From Spirosoma foliorum (lineage in GTDB: Bacteria > Bacteroidota > Bacteroidia > Cytophagales > Spirosomataceae): DNA of 64,000 nucleotides. The notes under the pieces are model-generated. The model did not search any database, was not told where the DNA came from, and saw only the letters and a list, made by a program, of their open reading frames with translations. The stretch is from assembly GCF_014117325.1 (NCBI RefSeq), contig NZ_CP059732.1, positions 7,887,501-7,951,500 on the forward strand, written 5' to 3'. Shown piece after piece: positions 46,605 to 56,178 of the stretch (the first letter of the stretch is position 1; each line of letters starts with the position of its first letter). The position numbers were made by a program, and so were the translations under genes.

Positions 46605-48071
46605 ATGGATATTCAGGATCAACTTCACGACCAGCTTAGCCGCCGGAATTTTCTGGGCCAGGCTAGCGCGGGTTTAGGCACAATTGCCCTGGCTTCGTTA
46701 TTGAATCCAACGAATCTATTTGGCGGTACTGGCCCCGGCGTGGACTCGCCGGGCGAAAATCCGGCTGTTGGAAAACCACACTTCCCACCGAAAGTAAAGC
46801 GAGTCATTTATTTGTTCCAGAGTGGGGCTCCTTCCCAATTAGAGTTATTCGATTACAAACCGAAGCTCGAAGCCATGTGGGGGCAGGATTTGCCTGCATC
46901 GGTGCGGAACGGACAACGGCTGACGGGCATGAGTGCAGGCCAGAGCCGGTTTCCACTGGCCGCATCGAAATATAAATTTGCCCAGTATGGACCTAGTCAG
47001 ATGTGGATTAGTGAATTGCTACCCCATACGGCACGTATCGCCAATGACCTGACTTTTGTCCGTTCGTTACATACCGAAGCCATTAACCACGACCCCGCCG
47101 TAACGTTCTTTCAAACAGGAAGTCAGCAAGCTGGTCGACCTTCGTTGGGCTCCTGGGTTAGTTATGGATTAGGCTCGGATAATCAGAATTTGCCTTCGTT
47201 CGTAGTGCTTCTTTCCAAAGGTCGTGATGGTGATCAGCCGTTGTATGCTAAGCTCTGGAGTAATGGCTTTCTGCCGTCTGTGCATCAAGGAGTAGTGTTT
47301 CGTTCGGGACCCGACCCGGTTTATTACCTCAATAACCCGCCGGGTATTGATAAATCCAGTCGTCGGCGGATGCTCGATTATCTGGGAAAACTGCATCAAG
47401 AGCAATTTAAGCACGTATTGGACCCCGAAATCAATAGTCGGATGGCACAGTACGAAATGGCCTATCGAATGCAAACATCCGTTCCGGAAACCCTCGATAT
47501 TTCGAAGGAGCCCGATTACATTTTCGATATGTATGGCCCCGACAGTCGGAAGCCGGGGACGTTTGCGGCTAACTGTGTGCTGGCCAGAAAGCTCGTTGAA
47601 AAGGATGTGAAATTCGTGCAATTGTACCATCAGGGGTGGGATCAGCACGGAAACCTACCTAACGATATTAAGATCCAGGCGAAGAGCGTTGACCAACCTT
47701 CCGCTGCGCTTATTCAGGACCTGAAGCAGCGCGGTTTGCTCGATGACACGCTCGTGATTTGGGGCGGAGAATTTGGCCGCGGAGCGTATTCACAAGGAAA
47801 GCTGACTCGCGATAACTACGGTCGAGACCACCATCCACGTGCGTTTTCGGTTTGGATGGCTGGGGCTGGCGTCAAGAAAGGCATGGTTTATGGCGAAACG
47901 GACGACTTTGGTTATAACGTGGTCAAGGAGCCTGTTCACGTGCATGACTTCCAGGCAACTATCCTGCATCTGCTCGGTGTTGATCACGAAAAACTGACGT
48001 TTAAAAGCCAGGGACGGCGTTATCGCCTAACCGATGTACATGGCAACGTAGTAAAACCGTTGTTGGCTTAA
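46605..48071 (+). CDS. DUF1501 Tat-exported protein
   Basis: The 488-residue protein has a twin-arginine signal with RRNFLGQASAGLGTIALASL. It is related to the alkaline-phosphatase/sulfatase superfamily: RVIYLFQSGAPSQLELFDYK near 65, FVQLYHQGWDQHG near 345 and VIWGGEFGRGAYSQG near 390, with DNYGRDHHPRAFSVWMAGAG. It almost always follows DUF1553 genes. It starts 5 nt after that gene and is surely co-transcribed. The activity is unknown; predicted metal ligands (Asp, His) are retained. Confidence 0.9.
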   Translation: MDIQDQLHDQLSRRNFLGQASAGLGTIALASLLNPTNLFGGTGPGVDSPGENPAVGKPHFPPKVKRVIYLFQSGAPSQLELFDYKPKLEAMWGQDLPASVRNGQRLTGMSAGQSRFPLAASKYKFAQYGPSQMWISELLPHTARIANDLTFVRSLHTEAINHDPAVTFFQTGSQQAGRPSLGSWVSYGLGSDNQNLPSFVVLLSKGRDGDQPLYAKLWSNGFLPSVHQGVVFRSGPDPVYYLNNPPGIDKSSRRRMLDYLGKLHQEQFKHVLDPEINSRMAQYEMAYRMQTSVPETLDISKEPDYIFDMYGPDSRKPGTFAANCVLARKLVEKDVKFVQLYHQGWDQHGNLPNDIKIQAKSVDQPSAALIQDLKQRGLLDDTLVIWGGEFGRGAYSQGKLTRDNYGRDHHPRAFSVWMAGAGVKKGMVYGETDDFGYNVVKEPVHVHDFQATILHLLGVDHEKLTFKSQGRRYRLTDVHGNVVKPLLA

Positions 48072-48096
48072 TGATCTTTCGGCATTACTAAAAGTG

Positions 48097-49200
48097 TCAC
48101 TTAATCAGGACTTTGACAGCTGGTTGATGCGCGCCATCGGCTGTCTGGAACCGCAGAATATAAAGACCACTCGCTATTGGTGCAGTAACCTCAATAGTTA
48201 GCGTGCTAGAGTCTTTTGTGGTATTGACTGTGATCGGAATTTCAACCCCGCCAGCGTTATAAAGGCTAACTTTAGTGATATCAAGCCCCTGTGTTGAAAG
48301 GGAAAAACTACCTTGATTTGGGTTGGGGTAAACAACTGGAATTGCAGTTGACAGACTCATATCAGATCGAATACGTACAGCAATAATGTTCGATAGTTCT
48401 GAGCTGCCGTCTTCATTATTTTGCTTGAGTCGATAATAATACACTTGTCCATTTTGAACATTTGGATCAGTAAATGAATAGACAGACACCTCCTGCGTAC
48501 TCACACTTCCTTTCACAAAACCCACTTTTTCGAAGTTGCTGATTGTGCTGCTTCGTAGAATATCAAACCCTGCGTTTCTCACCTCCCAACCTGTCGACCA
48601 GTTTAAGACAGCAGAATTATCAATGGATTGACCAGAGAATCCAATAAGTTTGACTGGAAGTGGGGCTGCTCCAGTAACGGTTAATGAATTATTGAGTCTG
48701 AAGGTTCCTGAGTTGCTAGTCGCTCCCCAGGCATAGATTCGGAATCGAATCGACTGTGCCGTTTGTATGCTCAAACTGATGTTAAGGGCAGCATCTACAG
48801 TACCGGACAATGGCCCTGTAGATACCGTGGTTTCACTGCCTCCTGCAATGCTGTAAGCGATTAGGTAAGTCGTTGGACCAGTGTTTGATCTGCGCTCAGT
48901 CAGATTTAAACCCGTCAAATTCAGTTGATAACCCGTATTAGGGGTTAGCGTAAATTCATAGTAATCCGTTGCGTTTTGTGTCGAACTATTCCAGTCGGAA
49001 GAATTAATACTGCTTATGGTTGTGACAGGGCTTATTCCTGCTCCACGCGTAATATCTGAAGCTGTAATGTTCGCATCTTTAGAGGTGACGGCTTTGGAAG
49101 TCTGATTCCCAGGATCTGAACTTGTGAAGGTGTAGGTGGCAACTTGGGCGAAACTTGCCAAAGAACATAGATGTAGCAGGATTAGTAGTAATTTTATCAT
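48097..49200 (-). CDS. Secreted protein with type IX secretion C-terminal sorting domain
   Basis: The 367-residue protein has a signal peptide (1-18, ending LASFAQ). A beta-sandwich segment of about 160 residues follows, with no clear family. A fibronectin/Por-type linker comes next (SGQSIDNSAVLNWSTGWEVR) and then the T9SS type A sorting domain (VYPNPNQGSFSL, ending SGLYILRFQTADG...VKVLIK). It should be exported and attached or released through the T9SS. The adjacent gene upstream, the nuclease-like protein, lacks such a domain. Confidence 0.85.
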   Translation of the reverse strand: MIKLLLILLHLCSLASFAQVATYTFTSSDPGNQTSKAVTSKDANITASDITRGAGISPVTTISSINSSDWNSSTQNATDYYEFTLTPNTGYQLNLTGLNLTERRSNTGPTTYLIAYSIAGGSETTVSTGPLSGTVDAALNISLSIQTAQSIRFRIYAWGATSNSGTFRLNNSLTVTGAAPLPVKLIGFSGQSIDNSAVLNWSTGWEVRNAGFDILRSSTISNFEKVGFVKGSVSTQEVSVYSFTDPNVQNGQVYYYRLKQNNEDGSSELSNIIAVRIRSDMSLSTAIPVVYPNPNQGSFSLSTQGLDITKVSLYNAGGVEIPITVNTTKDSSTLTIEVTAPIASGLYILRFQTADGAHQPAVKVLIK

Positions 49201-49345
49201 ATACTTACTAGTAAATTTCGTTTACAAAGTAAGTATATTTATTTGGAAATTGTAGGTACATTTTGGGGTTATTAAATTCACCTTTTATTGGAGGGCTGGC
49301 AAAAGATATAGACGAATAAAGATTCATGAAATAGGCGTCATACAA

Positions 49346-49386
49346 ACAAGTAGGCCGATCATCTCTAAGACGATCGGCCTGCTTGT
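49346..49386 (-). terminator. Hairpin terminator after the secreted nuclease gene
   Basis: acaagtaggccgatc (49346-49360) pairs with gatcggcctgcttgt (49372-49386) with one G-U type mismatch. T-rich sequence follows on both strands, so it could work both ways. It lies 28 nt after the stop of the 49414-52458 gene. Confidence 0.8.
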
Positions 49387-49413
49387 TTTGTGTACGAGAA
49401 ATAACGCCTGAAC

Positions 49414-52400
49414 TTACAGGCCGCTGATAATACGGGAATATACGTTATTGGTTATGTTACTATCGTACGCCTGTGTAGCATCATTGCTGACATTAACCGT
49501 AACGCTTGACGTGCTACCTGAGTTAGCCGTCGTGCGTGTGAGACTAAAGCCAAGCGTCGATTTGCCACTTACACCGATAGATTGCCCAACTGCGAGCGTC
49601 AGGGTTAGCTGGATATTAGATACATTGTTCGTAACGCTCCATTTGGTGTTATCAACCGCAAGGTTCGTAGTGCCGTCTGTCACATTGATGCTGCTGATCG
49701 TATTGTCGAAGCCAATTGTGTAGCCCGTAGGCGCAGTAATTGTAATTATCGTATTGCCTGTGGTTGGAAGATTACCACCTACTTCTGTAATATAAGCCGC
49801 AAAGTTATTGGTAGTATTCGTGTTGAAATTCGCCTGTGGCAGATCGAGCGTAGGTGTCAAATCGGGAGCTGCAAGCAGGAATCGGGCTGTTACCGGATAG
49901 TGGTCAGATGTAGTGGTGCCTCCTGTAACAGGACGAACATTATTGACAGAATTCGTTATGTATTGGATGCCACTTGCTGTAAATGTTCCGTTCGTGCTAA
50001 TCTCATTCGACACAGTCAAATGGTCGATGATGTCAGGATAAGAAGCCGTACTGGGAACATTACAATTACTTAGTTGCTTGGTGACCACTGTATAATTTGC
50101 TGATGTTGACAGCGCACTGAATGACGTAACATTCGTTGCGCTGGTCGCGGCATCAATGTAGATTGATTGATCAACGTCGTCATTATAGTCACCCATAATC
50201 ATGATATTATCGTTCGGATAGTTTGTGTCAAGATAAGTCCTTAAAGAATTGAAATCAGCTATACGACGGCTATACGACGAGTTATCGGAGCCCGACTTGG
50301 CGTGAACCCCAACTAGCTTAAGGTTTTTCTTGATACCATTTATGGTCACATCGCAATTCATTAACACAGGGAAACGGTTGGATGCCCAGTCGCTCGATCC
50401 TGCATCTGTTAAACTAGCTGGTACAATTTGAGTAGCCGATACATTCGTAACTACAGCCTGATCATATACAAAACATACTTTTTGAGCATAAGTAGTTGCA
50501 TCGCCCGGTACTTCAGGAGAATCAAACCAGTGAGAATAATAAATAGCAGGTCTTGGCGAAGGGCGACTTGGATCGGCACCGCATGTATAGGTGTAGGATT
50601 TCCCGGTGCCTGCATTTAACGTAGCAACGATAGCGTCCAGTTTTGTAAGATCACAAATCTCTTCCAGGCAGTAAATATCCTTGTTCATGGTCTGAAGTTG
50701 TGCAGCAACATTGCTCTGTTGTTGTGCTTCATTGGTAGGACCAAAGCCCGTATTACCCAACCACTCAACGTTCCACCAGGCAACATCCAGGGTAGCTGTA
50801 ACGGCAGTACCCGATCCGCCTGTTCCTACTTCTGGGCAGGAAGCTGCAGTTGGGGTTGAGCCTGGGACATCAGCTGTTGAACGAGGTAATATTTGACAAA
50901 CATTATCAAATAGGCTCACAACTCCTGTAAGATCGAAGCTGCCAGAAGGGCGGGTGGCATTAACAAGATCGGTTCCGTTCTGAATTCGTAAAACAGTGCT
51001 GGTACCAACAAGTGTATAGTTTGCCCCACCTGTAAAAGCAGTTCCAGCGGGCGCACTGATGGTTACACTTGGCAGCGTGACTAATTCACCTTTATGATCA
51101 CAGACAGTAGTACCCGTAACGGTAGTCGACGTTGGCGTAATGCTGCTAGAGGTTGTCTTTACAAAACAACCGGTGAATTGTTGTAATTCTCTATCCGTAC
51201 GATAGGTCGTTATTACACCTGTTACCTGTACTTCATCGCCAATACTTACTTCTGGTATTTCTATTGTAGTACCACTACCCGTATAAAGTAATAGCCCGCC
51301 TGTTGCATCCTGGATGTACATGTTGGTACCAATGTTGGACGTAACGCGACCTGTAACAGTGAAGGTTACGTTATCGGCAGCGCCACGGACAGCACTAATG
51401 GCGGTAGAAATGCCGCAAGGGCCACTGCCGCTACTAGGGTATACGTTTCCACTAACCGCAATTGATTTCGCACCAGCTACCTCTGTAGTGGCTACTGTAA
51501 CGGTTCCTGAGTAAGCGCCGGAAGAAAGGCCAGACGCTAAGCGAGTATAAACAGTCTGATTTACACTGCCATCGCCAGCAGGAGTGAGGGCGAGAGGGCT
51601 TGTGGTATAACCAGAGTTGGCATCCGTCGAAACTTCATAATTCGCTGGTGGCGTAACAACAATTGGCGTTGCTGGATTAAGATTTTTGCCTGCCGTTGTG
51701 AATGTAGTTGACGTTGGTGTTTGACCAACCGTATAGACCATCGCTGGTAATGACGTGGCCGAAACGGCAATTCTTGGGTTATTACTCAGTGCTGAATAGG
51801 TTAATGAAAAGTCATCAAGACCCGTAGTTGCCCGGCTACCACTTCCGGTACTAGCCGTTAACGCAACCACTCTGATCCAGACATTCTGCCCAATATTGTC
51901 GAGCGCGAAACCAAATTCATAATTTACCGTATTGTTGGTAAATGTAGAACCACCAATTGCCTGCGTAGCTACTGTTGTGAAACTGGTTGGCGAATTCCCC
52001 AGACCATACTGTATAGCCCATGTTGTAGATCTGGCAGAAGATGCATCAAGCGATTGAAGCTTTAAAGAAAGTTTAAAGTCTTGAAAACCAGTTGTGTTGG
52101 CTAGTTTAACGGCAAAAGCTGCACCTGGATCTCCCAAAGAGCCTGTTTGTCTGATGGCAATAGCTCTGTCTGTTGCTGCGTTCTGCTGTGTATTGTTCGA
52201 GCCTGTACCTATGTCGCCTGAGGCTACGTTCCTGAAATTTCCCGTAGTTGATGTCCAGGCGGTTGCCGCAGAAACGTAAGTAGCTGTATTGCCTAGTGTA
52301 GTGCTGGTTGCACCTGTATAAATGGACCAGCTTGATGGAAGGCTTGTGCCCACGCCATCAAATGTTTCGGCGTACGATGTACCCGTTAGCGTTACCTGCG

Positions 52401-52458
52401 CCTGAAGCGCATGCGTTACCAAAAGAAAAGATAGAACGAAGAGTAGTTTTCTGTACAT
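49414..52458 (-). CDS. Large secreted protein with endonuclease/exonuclease/phosphatase domain
   Basis: The 1014-residue protein has a signal peptide (1-21, ending ALQAQ), a beta-sandwich region (25-220), an Ig-like repeat (about 225-340), an OB-like nucleic-acid-binding segment (about 345-540, starting CGISTAISAVRG) and an EEP-type nuclease domain (about 560-860). Catalytic-type motifs include WWNVEWLGN, CLEEICD, GVHAKSGSDN, IMGDYNDDVD and SDHYPVTARF. The tail of about 140 residues is a beta domain, and no T9SS sorting signal is visible. It is likely an extracellular DNase or phosphodiesterase; the substrate is not proven. Confidence 0.85.
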   Translation of the reverse strand: MYRKLLFVLSFLLVTHALQAQVTLTGTSYAETFDGVGTSLPSSWSIYTGATSTTLGNTATYVSAATAWTSTTGNFRNVASGDIGTGSNNTQQNAATDRAIAIRQTGSLGDPGAAFAVKLANTTGFQDFKLSLKLQSLDASSARSTTWAIQYGLGNSPTSFTTVATQAIGGSTFTNNTVNYEFGFALDNIGQNVWIRVVALTASTGSGSRATTGLDDFSLTYSALSNNPRIAVSATSLPAMVYTVGQTPTSTTFTTAGKNLNPATPIVVTPPANYEVSTDANSGYTTSPLALTPAGDGSVNQTVYTRLASGLSSGAYSGTVTVATTEVAGAKSIAVSGNVYPSSGSGPCGISTAISAVRGAADNVTFTVTGRVTSNIGTNMYIQDATGGLLLYTGSGTTIEIPEVSIGDEVQVTGVITTYRTDRELQQFTGCFVKTTSSSITPTSTTVTGTTVCDHKGELVTLPSVTISAPAGTAFTGGANYTLVGTSTVLRIQNGTDLVNATRPSGSFDLTGVVSLFDNVCQILPRSTADVPGSTPTAASCPEVGTGGSGTAVTATLDVAWWNVEWLGNTGFGPTNEAQQQSNVAAQLQTMNKDIYCLEEICDLTKLDAIVATLNAGTGKSYTYTCGADPSRPSPRPAIYYSHWFDSPEVPGDATTYAQKVCFVYDQAVVTNVSATQIVPASLTDAGSSDWASNRFPVLMNCDVTINGIKKNLKLVGVHAKSGSDNSSYSRRIADFNSLRTYLDTNYPNDNIMIMGDYNDDVDQSIYIDAATSATNVTSFSALSTSANYTVVTKQLSNCNVPSTASYPDIIDHLTVSNEISTNGTFTASGIQYITNSVNNVRPVTGGTTTSDHYPVTARFLLAAPDLTPTLDLPQANFNTNTTNNFAAYITEVGGNLPTTGNTIITITAPTGYTIGFDNTISSINVTDGTTNLAVDNTKWSVTNNVSNIQLTLTLAVGQSIGVSGKSTLGFSLTRTTANSGSTSSVTVNVSNDATQAYDSNITNNVYSRIISGL

Positions 52459-52925
52459 AATAAAAATGGGTCAATAAAAGACAGATGATAAAGTTAGAAG
52501 TGTATTGGTCAACATTTAGTCTATAAATTAAAAGCACAATAGTGGAAAACGGTACGTTCTTTGTATTATTTATTTATGTTCATTGATAAGTACATTATTT
52601 AAATTGAAAATTTATAATATAACTGTATATGGATTTTTAATATAGGTTATAAAAAATTAAACATTCGAAGTGTATAACAGCCAACTAATCAATTAGGTAA
52701 GAGTACGCTTTAGATGTATGTTGCCAAAAAAGGAATAGGGGCATACTGGCCTTAGTACTCAGTCATTTCAATCCTGTTGTAGTGAATGTAGTTGAGTTTT
52801 GACGAGAATAGCTTCTTCCCCCTTACTTTTAAGGATCGATTAGCCCGAAGTATACCAGGTAGTTAAATTGGGTAAGGAACGAAATAGCAACAGAGCTTCC
52901 TGAGAATGGCTAGTCAACTTGATGT
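52459..52925. other. AT-rich intergenic region, 467 bp
   Basis: This gap lies between the divergent nuclease gene and the lasso-B2-like gene. It is strongly AT-rich, especially 52540-52680. Only short open frames occur, including a 13-codon one at about 52715 that is probably chance. I see no clear promoter match, RNA gene or long inverted repeat. Confidence 0.6.
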
Positions 52926-53351
52926 ATGAAAAACTGGTGGAAACGCTTGCGAGAGTTTTCTAACTTAACCCTTACCGATAAGTTACTGCTCATACACACG
53001 GCTATGGTTTTGACTTTAGTGCGGCTGGGGCTAAAATTGCTATCGTTTCAGCAGTTTAGAACCCTATATGGCAAGCTTCTGACGGTAAATAAATCGGCAA
53101 ACACATCCGATACATTAATTAGTCGGCGGGTTTGGGCTATACAGAAAATAAGTACCCCATTGGCGGCTGTTTGTTTGCCTCAGGCGTTGGCATTGGCTTA
53201 TTTCTTAAGGAAGGATAAAGGCATTGAGCTAATTGTAGGGGTTCAGAAAAAGCATACTTTTGAAGCTCACGCGTGGGTCGAGAAAAGCGGGCGAATCCTG
53301 ATTGGCGAATCGCCCGACAATAGTTTTAAACCGCTTTGGGTGTGGCAGTAA
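52926..53351 (+). CDS. Lasso-peptide B2-like transglutaminase-fold protease, orphan
   Basis: The 141-residue protein matches the C-terminal protease module of lasso-peptide maturation (B2, McjB C-terminal domain). It has a helical N-terminus, the nucleophile Cys in VCLPQALALAYFLRKDKG near 83, the catalytic His in FEAHAWVEKSGR near 114, and a later acidic residue in LIGESPD. In lasso clusters B2 cleaves the leader of the precursor with help from a B1 (PqqD-like) protein and a C cyclase. None of these partners is visible in the flanking sequence. It is followed after 69 nt by a channel gene. Confidence 0.8.
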   Translation: MKNWWKRLREFSNLTLTDKLLLIHTAMVLTLVRLGLKLLSFQQFRTLYGKLLTVNKSANTSDTLISRRVWAIQKISTPLAAVCLPQALALAYFLRKDKGIELIVGVQKKHTFEAHAWVEKSGRILIGESPDNSFKPLWVWQ

Positions 53352-53420
53352 ACCACAAAACGTAATCAGAATGAAGACACTCAACAGCCTAGAGCCGTTT
53401 AGACTATACGTAATTTAGAA

Positions 53421-54534
53421 TTGTCTATGCAGCAACAATTAGATCTATGGATACGGGCAGTGGTCCGTTGGTTTGGCTACATTCCCAATCGTGATTTGTC
53501 GGGATGGATTTTATTAATAACCGCCGTTGTCCTGGGGCTAGCAGTTGACCTAGTGGTGACGCAGGTCATTCGATTTATTGTGCGTCGTCGGCCCTTCCGA
53601 ACCTTAGGGCTGCTCAAGATTTATGCACGCTGGGCATTCTGGGTATTTGTGCCTTCCTTATTTTTTTTTGCTGGCAACCAATCTACAATCGGAGCGTTTT
53701 CTGCGTCGGCATCCCGTTGCCGATAAAACAGCCGAAATGCTGTTTCTGATTGCCACTACCTGGCTGGTTATTCAGCTACTAAAGGTTGGCGAATTGCGCC
53801 TGATCAATGAATATGATACCACGAAAGATGTCAATCTTTCGCAACGAAAGTTCGTTACGCAGGTTCGGTTTTTTCGCCGGATGATTGCGATTGTTGTGAT
53901 CATCCTGGGGACTTCATTGCTGCTTATCTCGTTTCAGGGAAGTCGAAAAGTAGGATTGAGTGTACTGACCTCAGCAGGTGTTGTATCGGTTGTTATTGGG
54001 TTTGCGGCACAGAAAACACTCGCCAATTTGCTGGCCGGTATTCAGATTGCCTTTAACCAACAAATTCGCTTAGATGACGCCGTGGTTGTCGAAAAAGAAT
54101 GGGGACGTATCGAAGAAATTAACATGACGAGCGTGATTGTCCGACTTTGGGACCGCCGTCGGTTGATTTTGCCAATTACCTATTTTGTCGAAACTCCGTT
54201 TGAGAACTGGACTCGTTCCGACGCATCTATTGTTGGGTCAGTTTTTCTCTATCTGGATTATAACGTTCCTGTCGATAAAATTCGGGCGCAAGCTCGAAAG
54301 ATTGCCGAAAACGACCCACTATGGACGGGCGATGCGTTTGCCGTTCAGGTGACCGATACCACGCCAACTTGTATTCAGATACGCATATTAGTATCAGCGC
54401 CAGATGCACCATCAGCTTTTGATCTACGCTGCCATATGCGCGAACAGCTAATCGAATTCATTCGGGATGAATACCCACAAAACCTACCACAAACACGCCT
54501 GGTACTAGCCGAGGAGCTGAAGAAAGATGTGTGA
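53421..54534 (+). pseudogene. MscS-family mechanosensitive channel gene with a frameshift
   Basis: The N-terminal part (residues from 53421: two membrane helices, LSGWILLITAVVLGLAVDLVV and the next) is in one frame. The rest, from about 53665 (helices, then GFAAQKTLANLLAGIQIAF and the MscS beta domain EEINMTSVIVRLWDRRRLILP), is in another. The break is at a run of nine T (53661-53669); removing one T joins LFF to LLATNLQSER in a single protein of about 370 residues. It may be a real inactivating mutation, a phase-variable tract or a homopolymer sequencing error. The rest of the gene looks intact. Confidence 0.8.
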
Positions 54535-54603
54535 TATAGGATGTAGGATGTATGGCTTTCGCGTCAGTCAACATCATACATACTATATCTTACTTCATAC
54601 ATC
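54533..54603. repeat. GATGTATGATATAGG-family repeat, between channel gene and glpK
   Basis: The left arm (GATATAGGATGTAGGATGTA) and right arm (CATACATACTATATCTTACT) form an imperfect inverted repeat. It spans the space between two convergent stop codons. Confidence 0.78.
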
Positions 54604-56107
54604 AATTGTTTTCTTCCCAGCCAAACGATCGCTCGATGGCTTTTTGCCAGCCCCGCATGAGTTTTGCCCGTTGGGCTTCGTCCATGTCGGGTTCATAGGT
54701 TTTGGCGATGCCCCAGTTCTGACGTAAGTCTTCCAGATTTTGCCAGTATCCTACAGCTAGTCCAGCGGCATAAGCGGCACCGAGTGCAGTGGTTTCGGTC
54801 ATTTGCGGACAAACGACGGGACCATTCAGAACATCGGATTGAAACTGCATCAGGAGTGAGTTGACCACCATACCCCCATCCACACGAAGCGATTTAAGCG
54901 AAACACCTGCGTCCTGCTCCATCGCCCGGACAACATCAACCGTCTGATAAGCAGTGGCTTCTAAAACGGCACGGGCTAGATGGCCTTTGGTCACGAAGCG
55001 CGTCAATCCGGCAATAACACCACGGGCATCGGCTTTCCAGTGGGGCGCATATAGACCCGAGAAAGCAGGCACAAAATAGGCACCTCCATTATCATCTACC
55101 GAGCGGGCGAGTGTTTCAATATCTGTGCTCTTCTTAATAATGCCCAAATTATCGCGAAGCCACTGCACAAGTGCCCCTGTAATGGCGACACTACCCTCAA
55201 GTGCATAGCGAACAGGCTCGTTCTGGAACTGATAGGCCACGGTGGTCAGTAAGCCGTAAGTTGATTCACGGAGTTCGGTGCCTGTATTCATGAGGAGGAA
55301 GCAACCGGTACCGTAGGTGTTTTTGGCTTGTCCTGGCTCAAAGCAGGTTTGTCCAACCAAAGCCGCCTGCTGATCACCGAGAATACCTGCGATGGGGACG
55401 CCCGGTAACACCTCTGAAGTCACATTGCCATATACCTCACTACTGGGCCGAATTTGTGGAAGCATGGCGCGTGGCACGGTAAAGTCAGTGAGTAGTGAAT
55501 CGTCCCAATCGAGGGTTTTGAGATTCATTAACTGAGTTCGGCTAGCGTTCGTCACATCAGTCAGGTGTAAACCACCATGTGGACCCCCGGTCAGATTCCA
55601 GACGACAAAGGTGTCCATATTGCCAAAGAGGGCATCACCCCGTTCGGCGTCAGCTCGAAGGCCCGGCACATTGTCTAAGAGCCATTTGAGTTTTAGTCCA
55701 CTAAAATAGGTTGCCAGTGGCAGGCCCGTTTGCGCCCGAAAACGATCCTGGCCTCCATTCGTTGAGAATTGAGCGACTAAATCAGCCGTTCGCATGTCCT
55801 GCCAGACGATCGCATTGTAGTAAGGTTTACCTGTTTTTCGATTCCAGACAACCGTAGTTTCGCGTTGGTTAGTGATACCAATAGCGGCAATGTCCTGTAC
55901 GGAAAGCTTGCCTTTGATACGAGCCAAGGCAACAACCTCAAGCGTATTTCGCCAGATTTCTTCAGGATCGTGCTCGACCCAGCCCGGTTGTGGGTAAATT
56001 TGTTTATGTTCTTTCTGCGCCACAGAAACAATCTGGCCCTGTCGGTCGAATACGATACAGCGGGTACTGGTTGTTCCCTGGTCAATGGCGGCTACGTAGG
56101 TAGGCAT
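54602..56107 (-). CDS. glpK: Glycerol kinase
   Basis: Phosphorylates glycerol to glycerol-3-phosphate in the cytosol. The 501 residues have the FGGY carbohydrate kinase start [19 protein letters not shown] near 5-23, the substrate signature [14 protein letters not shown] near 95, and the C-terminal [19 protein letters not shown] near 400. Length and motifs are typical. The start is ATG at 56107; 17 further in-frame residues upstream have no counterpart. It is divergent from the flavoprotein gene 72 bp away, suggesting a shared control region. Confidence 0.96.
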   Translation of the reverse strand: MPTYVAAIDQGTTSTRCIVFDRQGQIVSVAQKEHKQIYPQPGWVEHDPEEIWRNTLEVVALARIKGKLSVQDIAAIGITNQRETTVVWNRKTGKPYYNAIVWQDMRTADLVAQFSTNGGQDRFRAQTGLPLATYFSGLKLKWLLDNVPGLRADAERGDALFGNMDTFVVWNLTGGPHGGLHLTDVTNASRTQLMNLKTLDWDDSLLTDFTVPRAMLPQIRPSSEVYGNVTSEVLPGVPIAGILGDQQAALVGQTCFEPGQAKNTYGTGCFLLMNTGTELRESTYGLLTTVAYQFQNEPVRYALEGSVAITGALVQWLRDNLGIIKKSTDIETLARSVDDNGGAYFVPAFSGLYAPHWKADARGVIAGLTRFVTKGHLARAVLEATAYQTVDVVRAMEQDAGVSLKSLRVDGGMVVNSLLMQFQSDVLNGPVVCPQMTETTALGAAYAAGLAVGYWQNLEDLRQNWGIAKTYEPDMDEAQRAKLMRGWQKAIERSFGWEENN

Positions 56108-56178
56108 AAGGTATTTAGGGATATTCGTTTTGGAACGTAATATTGTCAAATTATCCAATTAGTTTAGCGAAAAACCCT

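Noticed and set aside
52715..52756. A 13-codon frame upstream of the lasso-B2-like gene as a possible lasso precursor
   Set aside because: Too short for a leader plus core, no Thr at the expected leader position and no acidic ring-closing residue.
53623..54534. Two separate genes in the MscS region
   Set aside because: The two frames join into one complete channel at the nine-T run; the second frame's own N-terminus has no family similarity.
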